NCBI GenBank assembly: GCA_963749145.1
Contig: CAVVLN010000005.1
Span: forward strand, 186,001-250,000
Direction: 5' to 3'
DNA length: 64,000 nucleotides
Source of the DNA: JASHPR01 sp963749145
GTDB lineage: Bacteria; Actinomycetota; Actinomycetes; Streptosporangiales; Streptosporangiaceae
Each line of letters begins with the position of its first letter. Within the stretch, counting starts at the first letter, position 1. Shown piece by piece: positions 1 through 8,407 of this stretch. The notes below the pieces were generated by a model. That model was not told where the DNA came from. It searched no databases and worked only from the letters and a program-made list of their open reading frames with translations. The translations under genes and the position numbers were made by a program.

Positions 1-264
1 CGTGGCCTCCTCCAGGTAGGACTCCCACAGGTCCAGGATGACCGCGTGCGACCCGGACCCCCAGAGCTCGGCCGCGCCGAAGCGCACGGCGTACACCGGC
101 TCGCGGCGGGAAACGCCGCGCACGGTCTCGTCCGGCACCGCCCAGGTGGCGCGGACCTCCAGCACTTCGCCGACGTGGCCGCGGACATACCGGGGCAGCC
201 GGGTGTGGCCGTCGGGGTCGGCCGACCGGGCCCGGACCCGCCCGCCGGCCGCGAACCTAGTCAC
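1..264 (-). CDS. Nitrile hydratase / thiocyanate hydrolase beta-type C-terminal (SH3-like) subunit, partial
   Basis: The translation from a GTG at 264 reads as the C-terminal SH3-like domain of nitrile hydratase beta subunits. Family hallmarks are visible: a basic VRAR stretch, GHTRLPRYVRG, PDETVRG, VYAVRF, AELWG and the DLWESYLEE end. In the family this domain packs on the alpha subunit that carries the Co/Fe site and hydrates nitriles (or hydrolyses thiocyanate). The start overlaps the end of the upstream gene by 8 bp, so the two are translationally coupled. The gene runs off the window start; the catalytic alpha/gamma subunit is expected beyond it. Seen: motifs and overlap. Inferred: substrate, which could be a nitrile or thiocyanate. 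Confidence 0.8.
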   Translation of the reverse strand, partial: MTRFAAGGRVRARSADPDGHTRLPRYVRGHVGEVLEVRATWAVPDETVRGVSRREPVYAVRFGAAELWGSGSHAVILDLWESYLEEAT

Positions 265-535
265 CGGCGAGCAGGCCCTTCTCGGCCAGCAGCATCTCCG
301 CCGCGCGCAGCCAGCGCTCGTAGTAGGACAGGGTCAGGTACTCGGCGGGCGGGATCCGCTCGATCGCGTCCCGCAGCTCGTCGAACTGGGCGTTGATCAC
401 CCCGCGCCGCTGCAGCACCCGGACCAGCGCGTAAACCCGGGCCTCCCAGTCCGCGTGGAAGAACTGCCCGTCGTCATCGCCGGCGGCGACCGGCCCGAAC
501 CCGGTCTGCCCGCCCATGTCATGAACCCGGCTCAT
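257..535 (-). CDS. Nitrile hydratase / thiocyanate hydrolase beta-type N-terminal subunit
   Basis: This 92-residue protein begins like nitrile hydratase beta subunits: VHDMGGQTGFGPV at residues 4-16, then FFHADWEARV and, near the end, SYYERWLRAAEMLLAEKG. Normal beta subunits are about 210-230 residues and carry this helical part and the SH3-like part in one chain; here they are two genes overlapping by 8 bp. That split is known from thiocyanate hydrolase, whose beta and alpha chains match the two halves of nitrile hydratase beta, and from some actinobacterial nitrile hydratase operons. An alternative label is nitrile hydratase accessory protein, which resembles this half. It is the first gene of a leftward operon; the promoter should lie within 536-959. 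Confidence 0.78.
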   Translation of the reverse strand: MSRVHDMGGQTGFGPVAAGDDDGQFFHADWEARVYALVRVLQRRGVINAQFDELRDAIERIPPAEYLTLSYYERWLRAAEMLLAEKGLLAGD

Positions 536-959
536 CTCGCCCTCACGTCATCGACGGTACCGCGATTGCGTCTTCGTGACAGGGGCCTTAACGCCCCGCC
601 GCGGCCCGGCCGGTCCGTTGACGGCCGGCCGGGTGCGGCGTGATACTGCGTCCGGAGCCGGACCGGACGATCCGGCCGTCGGGACCTGTACCGGGGAGCG
701 GCCGCCGGCCGCTGGGTCGCTGCCGCCAGCAGTCCGGTTGGCCGCCGTCATGTCGGCGCACGGAAGGTCACCCTGCGATGACCATGCGCGTGCCGGGCGC
801 CAGGGCCCGGTTACTGCCCTCCGACCGCCAGCGGTCCGGGAACCGGGTGTATCTGATCGGCATTTACCGCGATTTTGCGGGTAACCAACGACAGGTGCGG
901 CGCCCCGACGTCCGCGTGCTCCTCGTCCGCCTTCGCCGAGGAACAGGAGGGATACCGGT
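536..959. other. Divergent intergenic region (424 bp)
   Basis: Region between the leftward hydratase-type operon and the rightward response regulator, so it should hold two promoters. The only non-GC-rich patch is about 850-895, with an imperfect hairpin TTACCGC...GCGGGTAA near 865-885. I see no coding sequence of its own; open frames here are GC-skew shadows. A good ribosome binding site (AGGAGG, 946-951) belongs to the regulator at 960. Confidence 0.5.
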
Positions 960-1682
960 TTGCCTGACAAAACCGTCATCCTGATCGTGGAGGACGACCA
1001 GAACATCGTGGACCTGGTCCGGTCCAACCTCTCCGTCCGCGGGCACGACGTGATCGTCTCGAAGGGCGGCGAGTCCATCGCCCGGACCCTGGAGCTTCGC
1101 GCGCCCGACCTGGTCCTGCTGGACCTGATGCTGCCGGACGCCGACGGGTTCGAGCTGTGCCGGGAGATCAGGGAACTGTCCGAGGTCGGCATCATCGTGC
1201 TGTCGGCCCGCCGGGCCGAGACCGACAAGGTCCGCGCGCTCAACCTGGGTGCCGACGACTACATGACCAAGCCGTTCGGGATCGAGGAACTGCTGGCCCG
1301 GATCCACGCCACGCTGCGCCGGAGCAGGCCCGCGCCCGCCGGGCCGCCTGAGCCCACCGTGGTCACCGTGGGCGACGTGGAGATCGACCTGGCCCGGCGG
1401 CGGGTCACCAAGGCCGGGCGCCTGGTGCACATGACCCAGACCGAGTTCGCGCTGCTGCGGCAGTTCGCGCTCAGCCCCGGCGTGCTGCTCACGCACGCGA
1501 CGCTGCTGCGCCGGGTCTGGGGGCCCGGCTACGAGACGCAGACCGAGTACGCCCGGGTCTACGTGGCCCGGCTGCGCGCGAAACTTGAGTCGGCGGACGG
1601 CGAGCCGCTGTTCATCACCGAGCCGCGGTCGGGCTACCGGTTCGCGCTGCCGTCACCCGACCGGCTGCTGCCCGCGCGCTGA
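960..1682 (+). CDS. OmpR/PhoB-family response regulator, KdpE-like
   Basis: Two-domain response regulator of 240 residues. The receiver domain (about 5-118) has the acidic pair D12/D13, phospho-acceptor D55 in LVLLDLMLPD and K104 in YMTKPFG. The winged-helix DNA-binding domain (about 137-232) ends with the family pattern RVYVARLRAKLE and RSGYRF. The WGPGYETQTEYARVYV segment is typical of KdpE-type regulators. The start is a TTG at 960, chosen because AGGAGG lies eight bases upstream and the receiver begins at once. No kinase gene is adjacent and no kdp potassium-pump genes are in the window, so the partner is unknown. A perfect hairpin follows at 1808-1844. Confidence 0.88.
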   Translation: MPDKTVILIVEDDQNIVDLVRSNLSVRGHDVIVSKGGESIARTLELRAPDLVLLDLMLPDADGFELCREIRELSEVGIIVLSARRAETDKVRALNLGADDYMTKPFGIEELLARIHATLRRSRPAPAGPPEPTVVTVGDVEIDLARRRVTKAGRLVHMTQTEFALLRQFALSPGVLLTHATLLRRVWGPGYETQTEYARVYVARLRAKLESADGEPLFITEPRSGYRFALPSPDRLLPAR

Positions 1683-1807
1683 ACACCGGCGCACGCCGGG
1701 CGGGCGACACGCCCGGACCGGGCACCCCGGTGCATCATCCCTGATCACGGGCATGCGATCATGCATCTGGGGGACCCACATGATGAAACGGGGGACCGGC
1801 TCATCAG

Positions 1808-1844
1808 GCTCGCCCTGGCGGGGCACCTGCCCGCCAGGGCGAGC
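1808..1844 (+). terminator. Perfect 15-bp hairpin, probable terminator
   Basis: Perfect inverted repeat: GCTCGCCCTGGCGGG (1808-1822), seven-base loop, and its exact complement at 1830-1844. It lies between the regulator ending at 1682 and the gene starting at 1888. There is no long T run after it, which is common for actinobacterial terminators. Confidence 0.6.
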
Positions 1845-1887
1845 TTCTGTGCCCCGGCCGAGAAAAGGCCCCGCTTAGACTGCGAGC

Positions 1888-2238
1888 GTGTACCGGAAGA
1901 CCCAGCAGCCCAGGCCGGAGCCGCTCACCCGCCGCGACCGGCGGGGGATCGCCGCCGTCGGCGCGGTACTGGTGGCCGGCCTCGGCGGCCTGGGCATCTG
2001 GGCGGCGGTCAGCCCGGGTGGCTACGGGCAATCACGCGACGGCTGCGTGACGGTCTCCGCGGCGAGTTCGACCGGCGGGGCTCTGCTGCACGCGTGCGGG
2101 CCGCAGGCCGTGGCCATGTGCCGCAACGCGTTCGCCCATGATGACAAGCTCTCGCTGCTGACCCGGCCGCAGTGCCGCCTGGCGGGCCTCGGCCCGGCCC
2201 CGGCGCGCGCGCGGCCGGCCACGCCAGCCGGGGGATGA
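1888..2238 (+). CDS. Small membrane-anchored protein of unknown function
   Basis: A 116-residue protein starting at GTG 1888. It has a basic N-terminus (RRDRRG at about 15-20), one hydrophobic segment (about 21-41, IAAVGAVLVAGLGGLGIWAAV) and a short exported tail with four cysteines that could form disulfides. The positive-inside rule puts the tail outside the membrane. I do not recognise a family. The C-terminal 25 residues are Ala/Pro/Arg-rich and may be poorly conserved. It sits between the terminator-like hairpin and a NarL-type regulator 50 bp downstream. Reality of the gene rests on codon bias and the clean membrane segment only. Confidence 0.45.
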   Translation: MYRKTQQPRPEPLTRRDRRGIAAVGAVLVAGLGGLGIWAAVSPGGYGQSRDGCVTVSAASSTGGALLHACGPQAVAMCRNAFAHDDKLSLLTRPQCRLAGLGPAPARARPATPAGG

Positions 2239-2288
2239 CGGCCCGGGCCTGTATCCGGCCCCCATGGCGCGCTACGATCCGTTCCGAA

Positions 2289-2963
2289 ATGGCAAAGATC
2301 AGGGTCGCGCTGGCCGAGGATCACGTTCTCCTGCGCGAGGGCATCTCCCGCCTGGTGGCGTCCAACGAAGACTTCGAGCTGGTCGGTGCCGCCTCCGACC
2401 TGCCGCAGCTGCTGGCTGTCGTGGCCGAGCAGGTCCCCGATGTGGTGGTCACCGACATCCGGATGCCGCCGACCGGCACGGACGAGGGCATCAAGGCGGC
2501 CGCCTGGATCCGGGAGAACCACCCGGAGGTCGGCGTGGTGGTGCTCACCCAGTTCACCGCGCCCGGGTACGCGCTGGCCCTGCTCGAGCACGGCTCGGCG
2601 GGCCGGGGCTACCTGCTCAAGGAGCGGATCGGCAGCGTGGACGAGCTGGCCCGGGCGATCCGCACCGTGGCCAGGGGCGGGTCGGTGATTGATCCCCTGG
2701 TCGTCGACGAGCTGGTGCGGGCCCGGGCGCAGGATCGCGAGCCGGGGCTGTCCTCGCTGACCCCGCGGGAGGCGGAGATCCTGGCCGAGATGGCCCAGGG
2801 CAAGAGCAACTCCGCGATCGCGGCGGCCCTGTTCGTCACCGAGCGGGCGGTGGAGAAGCACACCAACTCGATCTTCGCCAAGCTGGGGCTTTCTGAGGAA
2901 AAGGACGTGAACCGCCGGGTCAAGGCGGTGCTGGTTTACCTCAGCCAGCGGCCGGAACGGTGA
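2289..2963 (+). CDS. NarL/FixJ-family response regulator
   Basis: Response regulator of 224 residues. The receiver domain has D10/H12 at the acidic site, phospho-acceptor D56 in VVTDIRMPP and K111 in YLLKERI. A LuxR-type helix-turn-helix follows at about 152-212 (LTPREAEILAEMAQGKSNSAIA ... VEKHTNSIFAKLGL region). ATG 2289 was chosen because the receiver starts at residue 4; an in-frame upstream extension to 2172 would add an unrelated Pro/Arg-rich leader. The histidine kinase at 3655-5784 has the matching HisKA_3 type and ends only 700 bp away on the other strand, so it is the likely partner. RMPP followed by a Thr/Gly-rich loop is also seen in the cyclase-linked receiver at 14270-15631, hinting at related paralogues. 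Confidence 0.9.
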   Translation: MAKIRVALAEDHVLLREGISRLVASNEDFELVGAASDLPQLLAVVAEQVPDVVVTDIRMPPTGTDEGIKAAAWIRENHPEVGVVVLTQFTAPGYALALLEHGSAGRGYLLKERIGSVDELARAIRTVARGGSVIDPLVVDELVRARAQDREPGLSSLTPREAEILAEMAQGKSNSAIAAALFVTERAVEKHTNSIFAKLGLSEEKDVNRRVKAVLVYLSQRPER

Positions 2964-3047
2964 GGCCCCCGGGGGGAGGCTGGCCACACCTGCGCTGCGG
3001 ATGGCAGCACCCTCGCCCACGGCCGCGGTTCGTGCGAGGCTGGTGAG

Positions 3048-3440
3048 GTGACCAACCCGCGCTCCGTCCTTGTCGTCGATGACCAGGCGCCGTTCCGTTC
3101 CGCCGCGCGGGCGGTGCTGCGGCGCCTCGATGGGTTCGAGTTCGCGGGCGAGGCCTCCAGCGGCCCCGAGGCGATCGAGCTGGTCGAGCGGCTGCACCCG
3201 GCCCTGGTGCTGATGGACATCAACATGCCGGAGATGAGCGGGATTGAGGCGACCCGCCAGATCGTGAGCGCCCATCCCGACGTGGTCGTGATCTTGTGCT
3301 CCACCTACGACGCGCAAGACCTCCCGCCCGGGGCGGCGGCCAGCGGCGCGACCGCCTACGTGAACAAGGAACGCCTGGCCGCCAGCACGCTCCGCGACCT
3401 GTGGGAGAAGCGGAACTCGGGCTCGTTCGTCTCCTGCTGA
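3048..3440 (+). CDS. Stand-alone receiver-domain protein (CheY/NarL type)
   Basis: A 130-residue protein made of a single receiver domain: VVDDQ at 9-13, phospho-acceptor D57 in VLMDINMPEMSG, T/S switch near 85 and K107 in YVNKERL. There is no DNA-binding domain after it; the last 20 residues are a short tail ending FVSC. It starts at GTG 3048. Single receivers usually act by protein contact, as phosphate sink or relay. Its position 85 bp behind a full NarL-type regulator and tail-to-tail with a histidine kinase suggests a three-component signalling set. A truncated regulator that lost its helix-turn-helix is an alternative, because a tandem repeat begins right after the stop. Confidence 0.82.
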   Translation: MTNPRSVLVVDDQAPFRSAARAVLRRLDGFEFAGEASSGPEAIELVERLHPALVLMDINMPEMSGIEATRQIVSAHPDVVVILCSTYDAQDLPPGAAASGATAYVNKERLAASTLRDLWEKRNSGSFVSC

Positions 3441-3452
3441 CCCGGGGGTGAG

Positions 3453-3648
3453 GGGCCGCCCGGGGTAGCTGACGGGCCGCCGGTTCTGAGGGGCCGCCCG
3501 GGTAGCTGACGGGCCGCCCGAGGTAGCTGACGGGCCGCCCGAGGTTCTGACGGGCCGCCCGAGGTTCTGACGGGCCGCCCGAGGTTCTGACGGGCCGCCC
3601 GGGTCAGCTGACGGGCCGCCCGGGGTAGCTGACGGTGGCTGACCGGGC
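3453..3648. repeat. Tandem repeat, about nine 20-21-bp units
   Basis: The core GGGCCGCCC recurs at 3453, 3474, 3491, 3511, 3532, 3552, 3572, 3592 and 3613, separated by GAGGTTCTGAC or GGGTAGCTGAC. It fills the gap between two convergent genes (stops at 3440 and 3655). Each unit could form a small G/C stem, so it may act in transcription end or simply be replication slippage. Confidence 0.85.
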
Positions 3649-3654
3649 GGCAGC

Positions 3655-5784
3655 TCACAGCAGCGGGACGGTGCCGAGCACCCGGGCTCCGTGGCCGGGC
3701 TGCGACTCCCAGCGCACGGTGCCGCCGATCGCGCCGAGCCGGTCGGCCATGTTCACGAACCCGTGGCTGCGGCGCACGGTGGCCGGGTCGAATCCGGGGC
3801 CGTCGTCGGTGACCGAGAACAGCAGCCCGCCGGACTCCTCCCACAGCCGGACCTCGACCCGGGCCTGCGGCGCGTGCTTGGCCGCGTTCTGCAGCGCCTC
3901 CAGGCAGCAGAAGTAGACCGCCGCCTCGATCTCCGGGGTGTACCGGCCGATCCCGTCGGTGGTCAAGGTGACCGGCAGCGGGCTGCGGCTCCCGGCCGCG
4001 CGCAGCGCCTCGGCGAGCCCGCCGTCGGCCAGCAGCGGCGGGTAGATGCCGTGGGCCAGCTCGCGCAGTTCCTGGATCGTGTTCTTGACGTCGTCGGCGA
4101 GCTGGTCCAGCATCTCGGTGGCGGCCTCGGGGTCGTCGGCGATGATGTCCCGGGCCAGGCGCACGTTCACCGCCATCGCGACCAGGTGCTGCTGGGCGCC
4201 GTCGTGCAGGTTGCGCTCCACCCGGCGCCGCTCGGCGTCGCCGCTCGCGACGACGCGCGCCCGGGACTGGCGCAGCTCGTCGGCCTGCTTGCGCAGCTCG
4301 TCCAGGGTGGTCTGCAGGGCCGTGTCGAGCCGCGCGTTGTGCACCGCCAGGCCGACCTGCCGGGCCAGCTCGGTGAGCACGCGGTCGTCCTCTTCGGAGA
4401 AGGCATCGGCCGCAGCGGGGCGCTCGGCCACGATGAGCCCGAGCAGCTCGCCGCCGTGGCTGACCGGCGCGATCCGGACCTGGACCTGGGAGCGCCCGTT
4501 CAGCAGCGCCGGCAGCCAGACCGACGCCCAGGCGTTGCCGGACACGCCCGCCCGGGCCACGACCGTGCGCTCCCGGGCCGTGATCACCACCGACCCCGGG
4601 CCGGTGTCGGGCACCGCGGCGACGCGCTCCAGCACGTCCCCGGTGCCGGTGTAAACCTCGGCGCTGGTCAGCGTCATGGTCTTGTGCAGTGACTCGGCCA
4701 GCTGCAGCAGCAGCTCGTCCATGGGGATCGCGCGGGTCATGCGGCTGCCGAAGGTGCGGAGCGTCTCGTCGGGCGCCTCCTTGGCCCCGTAGACGAAGCG
4801 GGTGGCCGACGCGACCAGGCGGTCCCGGGCCGGCAGGTACCCGATCGCGGCGACCGCTGCCGCCAGCATCGACAGCCCGAGGATCTCGCGGTCGGCCGGG
4901 TCGCCCGGCCGGGTGCCGATGCCGAGCACGATCACCAGGTAGATGGCGGCCACGACGGTGGAGAACCCGGCGATCGACAGCACCTGGACCAGCACCCGGC
5001 CGCCGTACGGGCCGAGCCCGCGCAGCTCGCCGGCCACCATCCCGAACGCCAGGAACACCGTGCCGCCCGCGGCCACCGGGGCGATGGGGCCCGGCCACCC
5101 GACGAGCACGTGCAGCACGCCGGCCACGAGCGCCGCGTCGGCGGCCAGCATCGCGCCGACGGCCATCCACTGCATCCGCTGCCGGTCCCGCGCGGACGCC
5201 GCGAGGTAGCGCAGCCGCACCGCGGGCAGGGCGCACGCCCCGGCCAGCGGCCAGGCCACGGCGGCCAGCCAGGCCGGGAACGGCCGCCCGGCGATCACCA
5301 GCGCGAGGCCGGTCGCCACCGCGGCGGCGTAGGCCAGGCCCGCGCCCACCCGCCGGGCGCGGCTGCCCAGCCGGCCGTCGGGCAGGGCGAGCAGCATGTG
5401 CACGGAGATGGCGATGACGACCGGCGCGGCGAGCGTGGCCACGTCGCGGGCCGCCTGATGGTGCCCGGCCTGGTCGCCGAACCGCGCGGCGGTCAGCGCG
5501 ACCGACGCGGCCAGCGCGCCGAACGCCACCTGCCACAGCGCGGACCGGTGCGGGGTCCGGGCCAGGATCGCGCCGGACACCGCGCCGACCAGCACCAGGC
5601 CGAACGCGACGGCCAGCAGCGCGGACAGCCCGCCCGGGGTCGGCACGCGCAGCCCGACCACCGCGATCGCGATCGTGACCACGGGCACCACCGCCCCGGC
5701 CAGGATCCGCCGGGCGGCACTGCCGCCCGGCGGCGAGGACGTGGCGGCCGGCTCGTTGATCGTCGGGTTCGTCATTACTCCCAT
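3655..5784 (-). CDS. Membrane histidine kinase (HisKA_3/NarX type) with GAF domain
   Basis: Sensor kinase of about 709 residues counted from ATG 5784. The first 320 residues hold roughly eight to ten hydrophobic segments; a GAF-like domain follows (about 335-490), then a short coiled coil (TLDELRKQADELRQSR), the HisKA_3 phospho-acceptor site RRRVERNLHDGAQQHL (His near 527) and a HATPase domain with N box EALQNAAKH and G box DDGPGFD. In the read sequence its frame is continuous with the upstream permease because of one extra base at 5843; without that base the permease would stop at 5787 and this gene would start at GTG 5790 or ATG 5784, overlapping or abutting it. Likely partners are the regulators at 2289 and 3048. 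Last gene of the ABC/cyclase operon. Confidence 0.85.
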   Translation of the reverse strand: MGVMTNPTINEPAATSSPPGGSAARRILAGAVVPVVTIAIAVVGLRVPTPGGLSALLAVAFGLVLVGAVSGAILARTPHRSALWQVAFGALAASVALTAARFGDQAGHHQAARDVATLAAPVVIAISVHMLLALPDGRLGSRARRVGAGLAYAAAVATGLALVIAGRPFPAWLAAVAWPLAGACALPAVRLRYLAASARDRQRMQWMAVGAMLAADAALVAGVLHVLVGWPGPIAPVAAGGTVFLAFGMVAGELRGLGPYGGRVLVQVLSIAGFSTVVAAIYLVIVLGIGTRPGDPADREILGLSMLAAAVAAIGYLPARDRLVASATRFVYGAKEAPDETLRTFGSRMTRAIPMDELLLQLAESLHKTMTLTSAEVYTGTGDVLERVAAVPDTGPGSVVITARERTVVARAGVSGNAWASVWLPALLNGRSQVQVRIAPVSHGGELLGLIVAERPAAADAFSEEDDRVLTELARQVGLAVHNARLDTALQTTLDELRKQADELRQSRARVVASGDAERRRVERNLHDGAQQHLVAMAVNVRLARDIIADDPEAATEMLDQLADDVKNTIQELRELAHGIYPPLLADGGLAEALRAAGSRSPLPVTLTTDGIGRYTPEIEAAVYFCCLEALQNAAKHAPQARVEVRLWEESGGLLFSVTDDGPGFDPATVRRSHGFVNMADRLGAIGGTVRWESQPGHGARVLGTVPLL

Positions 5785-5786
5785 CG

Positions 5787-8400
5787 TCACTCCGCTCGCA
5801 GGAGGAGGGCGGCCGGCGTGCGCGCCGCCTGCCGGCCCGGCATGCGCGGCGACCAGGTTGGCCAGGATCAGGGCGGCCAGGGCGGCCAGGGCGATCGAGC
5901 CGGCCGGGACCACCGGATCGGGAACGGCCGCGAGCTGGCCGGCGAAGGCCAGCCACAGCCAGCGGCCCGCCGCGATGCCGAGCGGCACGCCGATGACCAG
6001 GCCGATCACGGCGATCGCGGACGACTGCCAGGCGACCGCGCCCGCGAGCTGCCCGCGGGTAAAGCCCAGCGTCTTGAGCAGCGCGAAGTCGCGCCGCCGC
6101 CGCCGCACGGACGCCACCAGCGTCAGCCCGAGCCCGGCCACCGCCCCGGCGGCGAGGCCGCCGGCCAGCACGGCCGGCATGGCGCCCATCGTCTTGTAGT
6201 TCACGATCTCGGCCGGCCGCTGGGCCGGCAGGAGATCGATGGTGTCGGCCATCGAGCCCCCGTTGCTGGCCGCCATTGCCCGCGGCGAGATGAGCACCGC
6301 TGTGAGCTGCCGCCTGATGGCCTGCAGCGATCGCAGGCCCGCCGCCCGGCTGACGCCGGGCCGCAGCCGGACGAGGATGGCGTTCGGGCCGGCCAGCAGG
6401 CGGCCGAACGGGCCGGAGAAGGCGCCCCGCGGGAGAACCGTCGTGGAGAACAGCGCCCCCGTGCTCATCGAGGAATGGACGCTCAGCACGCCGCCGATGG
6501 CCGGCATGGTGGCGGTGCCCGCGATCTTGAGCCGGACGTGGAGACTGCCGCTGGCCAGCGTCACGTAGCCGCCGACCCGCTGGTGCAGCTGAGCCAGGGT
6601 GACCGGGCCGAGCACGATCTCGTGGCTGCTGTCGAGCCCGGACCCGGACAGGATGCGCGGGGCCACGGCCGGGCGGGTGGGGGCGGCCATGGCCGGGACC
6701 GTCTGGCCGTCGACCTGCACCGTCGCGAAGACCACCCCGGTGGTGGCGGCCACCAGCCGGTCCCGGGCCAGCAGGGGGCCGGCCCAACGGGCGGGCACGG
6801 GCCCCCACCCCTGAACCGCGTAGAAGGCGTAGTCGAAGTTCCATCCGTACAGGGCCGGATGCGAGACCAGCGTGGTCAGGCTGGCGCCGAAGGTGAGCGT
6901 GGCGCTGACCACGGCCATAGCCAGCACCGCTCCAGCCAGGACTGAGCGGACCGGCACCGCGGTACGCCCCCGCCCGGGCTCCAGGGCCAGCCGCAGGCCC
7001 TCCACGCCCGGGGCCGGCAGCCGGGCGGCAAGCGCCGCACGGGCAGCGGCGGGCTTCCGCTGGCCGGTCTGGTCCCGCGCGGCCATCCGGTGCGGCGCCT
7101 GGCGGTAGGCGGTGACGGCTGCCACGCCGCCGAGCGCGAGGACCAGCCCAAGCGCCCCCAGGCCGAGCACGGTCCAGTCGAGGTAGAGCTGGCGCCCGGG
7201 CTCGACCTGGCGGACGGGACCGAAGAGCGACAGCGGGGACAGCGCCGCGGCCACCGCGGCGGCCAGCAGCGCCCCGGCCGCTACCGCGGCCACGATGCCG
7301 GGCAGCCCGTCAGCCATGATCATCGCTGGCCCGGCACCGAGCGCGCGCAGCGCCCCGGCATCATCCCCCCCGGCCCGCAGCTGCCGGGAGATGGACTGGG
7401 TGCCGATGATCAGCGCGGCCAGCCCGGCGATCACCCCGAACACGGCCAGGGCGATGGCCTCGGGGCGGATCGCGCGCTGCGCCTGGGCCTCGATCGCCGA
7501 GGTGACATAGATGTAGAGCTCTGACCCGCTCAGCGAGATGTAACGGCTGGTGGCCAGCAGGCGGTCGTACTCCTGGCCGACCGCCGTGTCGTATCGGCTG
7601 CCGCCGTCCAGCCGCAGGCCGACATCCATGCCGCTGGCACAGCAGGCGGCGAATTCCCGGGCCAGCGCGGGCGTGCCGATCAGGAAACCAGTCCGGCCGG
7701 AGTCGACGCTGTCCTGCAGGACCTGCGTATTGAGCACCCCGATCCCGACGACCGTGAGATCGGCGCGCCCGGCGAGACCGCCGCTGGAGCCGTTGATCAG
7801 CGCGACCCGCACCCGCGACCCCACGTGCAGGCGGAGCAGGGCGGCGGCATCCGGCGTGGCCACCACCTCGCCGGGCCGGGCCGGGTCGGCCCGTCGGCCG
7901 GCCGTGATCGTGATCCGGTCCTGGGCCGAGTACAGGCCGTCTGCGGCGGCCACCGGCGCGGCGATCTGCACGTGCGCGAGCAGCACAGTGCCGGGTTTCC
8001 CGCGCGGGGTGAGCGTGACCGCGGTGAGCGGGACCGCAGCAGCAATGCCGCTCACGTGCGGCAGCCGGGCCAGCTGGCGTAGGAAGGCAGGCGAGTATGA
8101 CGGCGCGGTGAACGGCTGGACGACGAGATCCGACGGGTTGGTGCTGGCCAGGAACCGCGGGTAGGACGCATCGGTGCGCCGGGCCGCGGTCACCGATGCC
8201 ATGGCCACGCCGCCGACCAGGCCGACGAGCAGGGTCAGCGCCAGGTAGCCGCTCCACCGGCGGCCGAACGTGGCCAGGAACCGGTACCAGGCAAAGCGCA
8301 GCAGCGCGCCGGGCGGCGGTGGCACGGCCCTCGCGGGGGCACCCGCAGCGGGCGCGAGCGCGGTGGCTCTCTGGCCTGGCGGGCGGGCGTCGGTGGCCAT
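5787..8400 (-). CDS. FtsX-type ABC transporter permease (third of three), with +1 frameshift near its 3' end
   Basis: Large MacB/FtsX-type permease of about 871 residues. It has an N-terminal membrane helix after FAWYRFLATFGRRWSGYLAL, a big extracytoplasmic part, a FtsX domain near 300-430, then a second cycle ending in the FtsX domain at about 745-865. It is paralogous to the next two genes, sharing GLVGGVAMASVTAARRTDASYP and PAEIVNYKTMGAMPAVLAGG. In both paralogues the protein ends PGRxAARTPAAxxLRAE then stop. Here the same ending (PGRQAARTPAALLLRAE, TGA at 5789-5787) is present but in another frame, because one extra T (plus strand, 5843) turns GCGCTG into GCGCATG on the coding strand. As read, translation continues into the kinase. 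Either a sequencing error or a real fusion. Confidence 0.82.
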
Positions 8401-8407
8401 CGCTTCC

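Noticed and set aside
548..1243. Long minus-strand ORF opposite the first response regulator
   Set aside because: Ser/Arg-rich antisense shadow; the plus-strand frame has a complete receiver and winged helix.
2172..2288. N-terminal extension of the NarL-type regulator
   Set aside because: Pro/Arg-rich and without homology; ATG 2289 places the receiver at residue 4 as usual.
3356..6844. 1162-codon open frame overlapping the kinase and permease
   Set aside because: It is an offset frame on the same strand as the real genes, rich in Arg/Gly/Pro, with no domain signal; the real frame has complete kinase and FtsX motifs.
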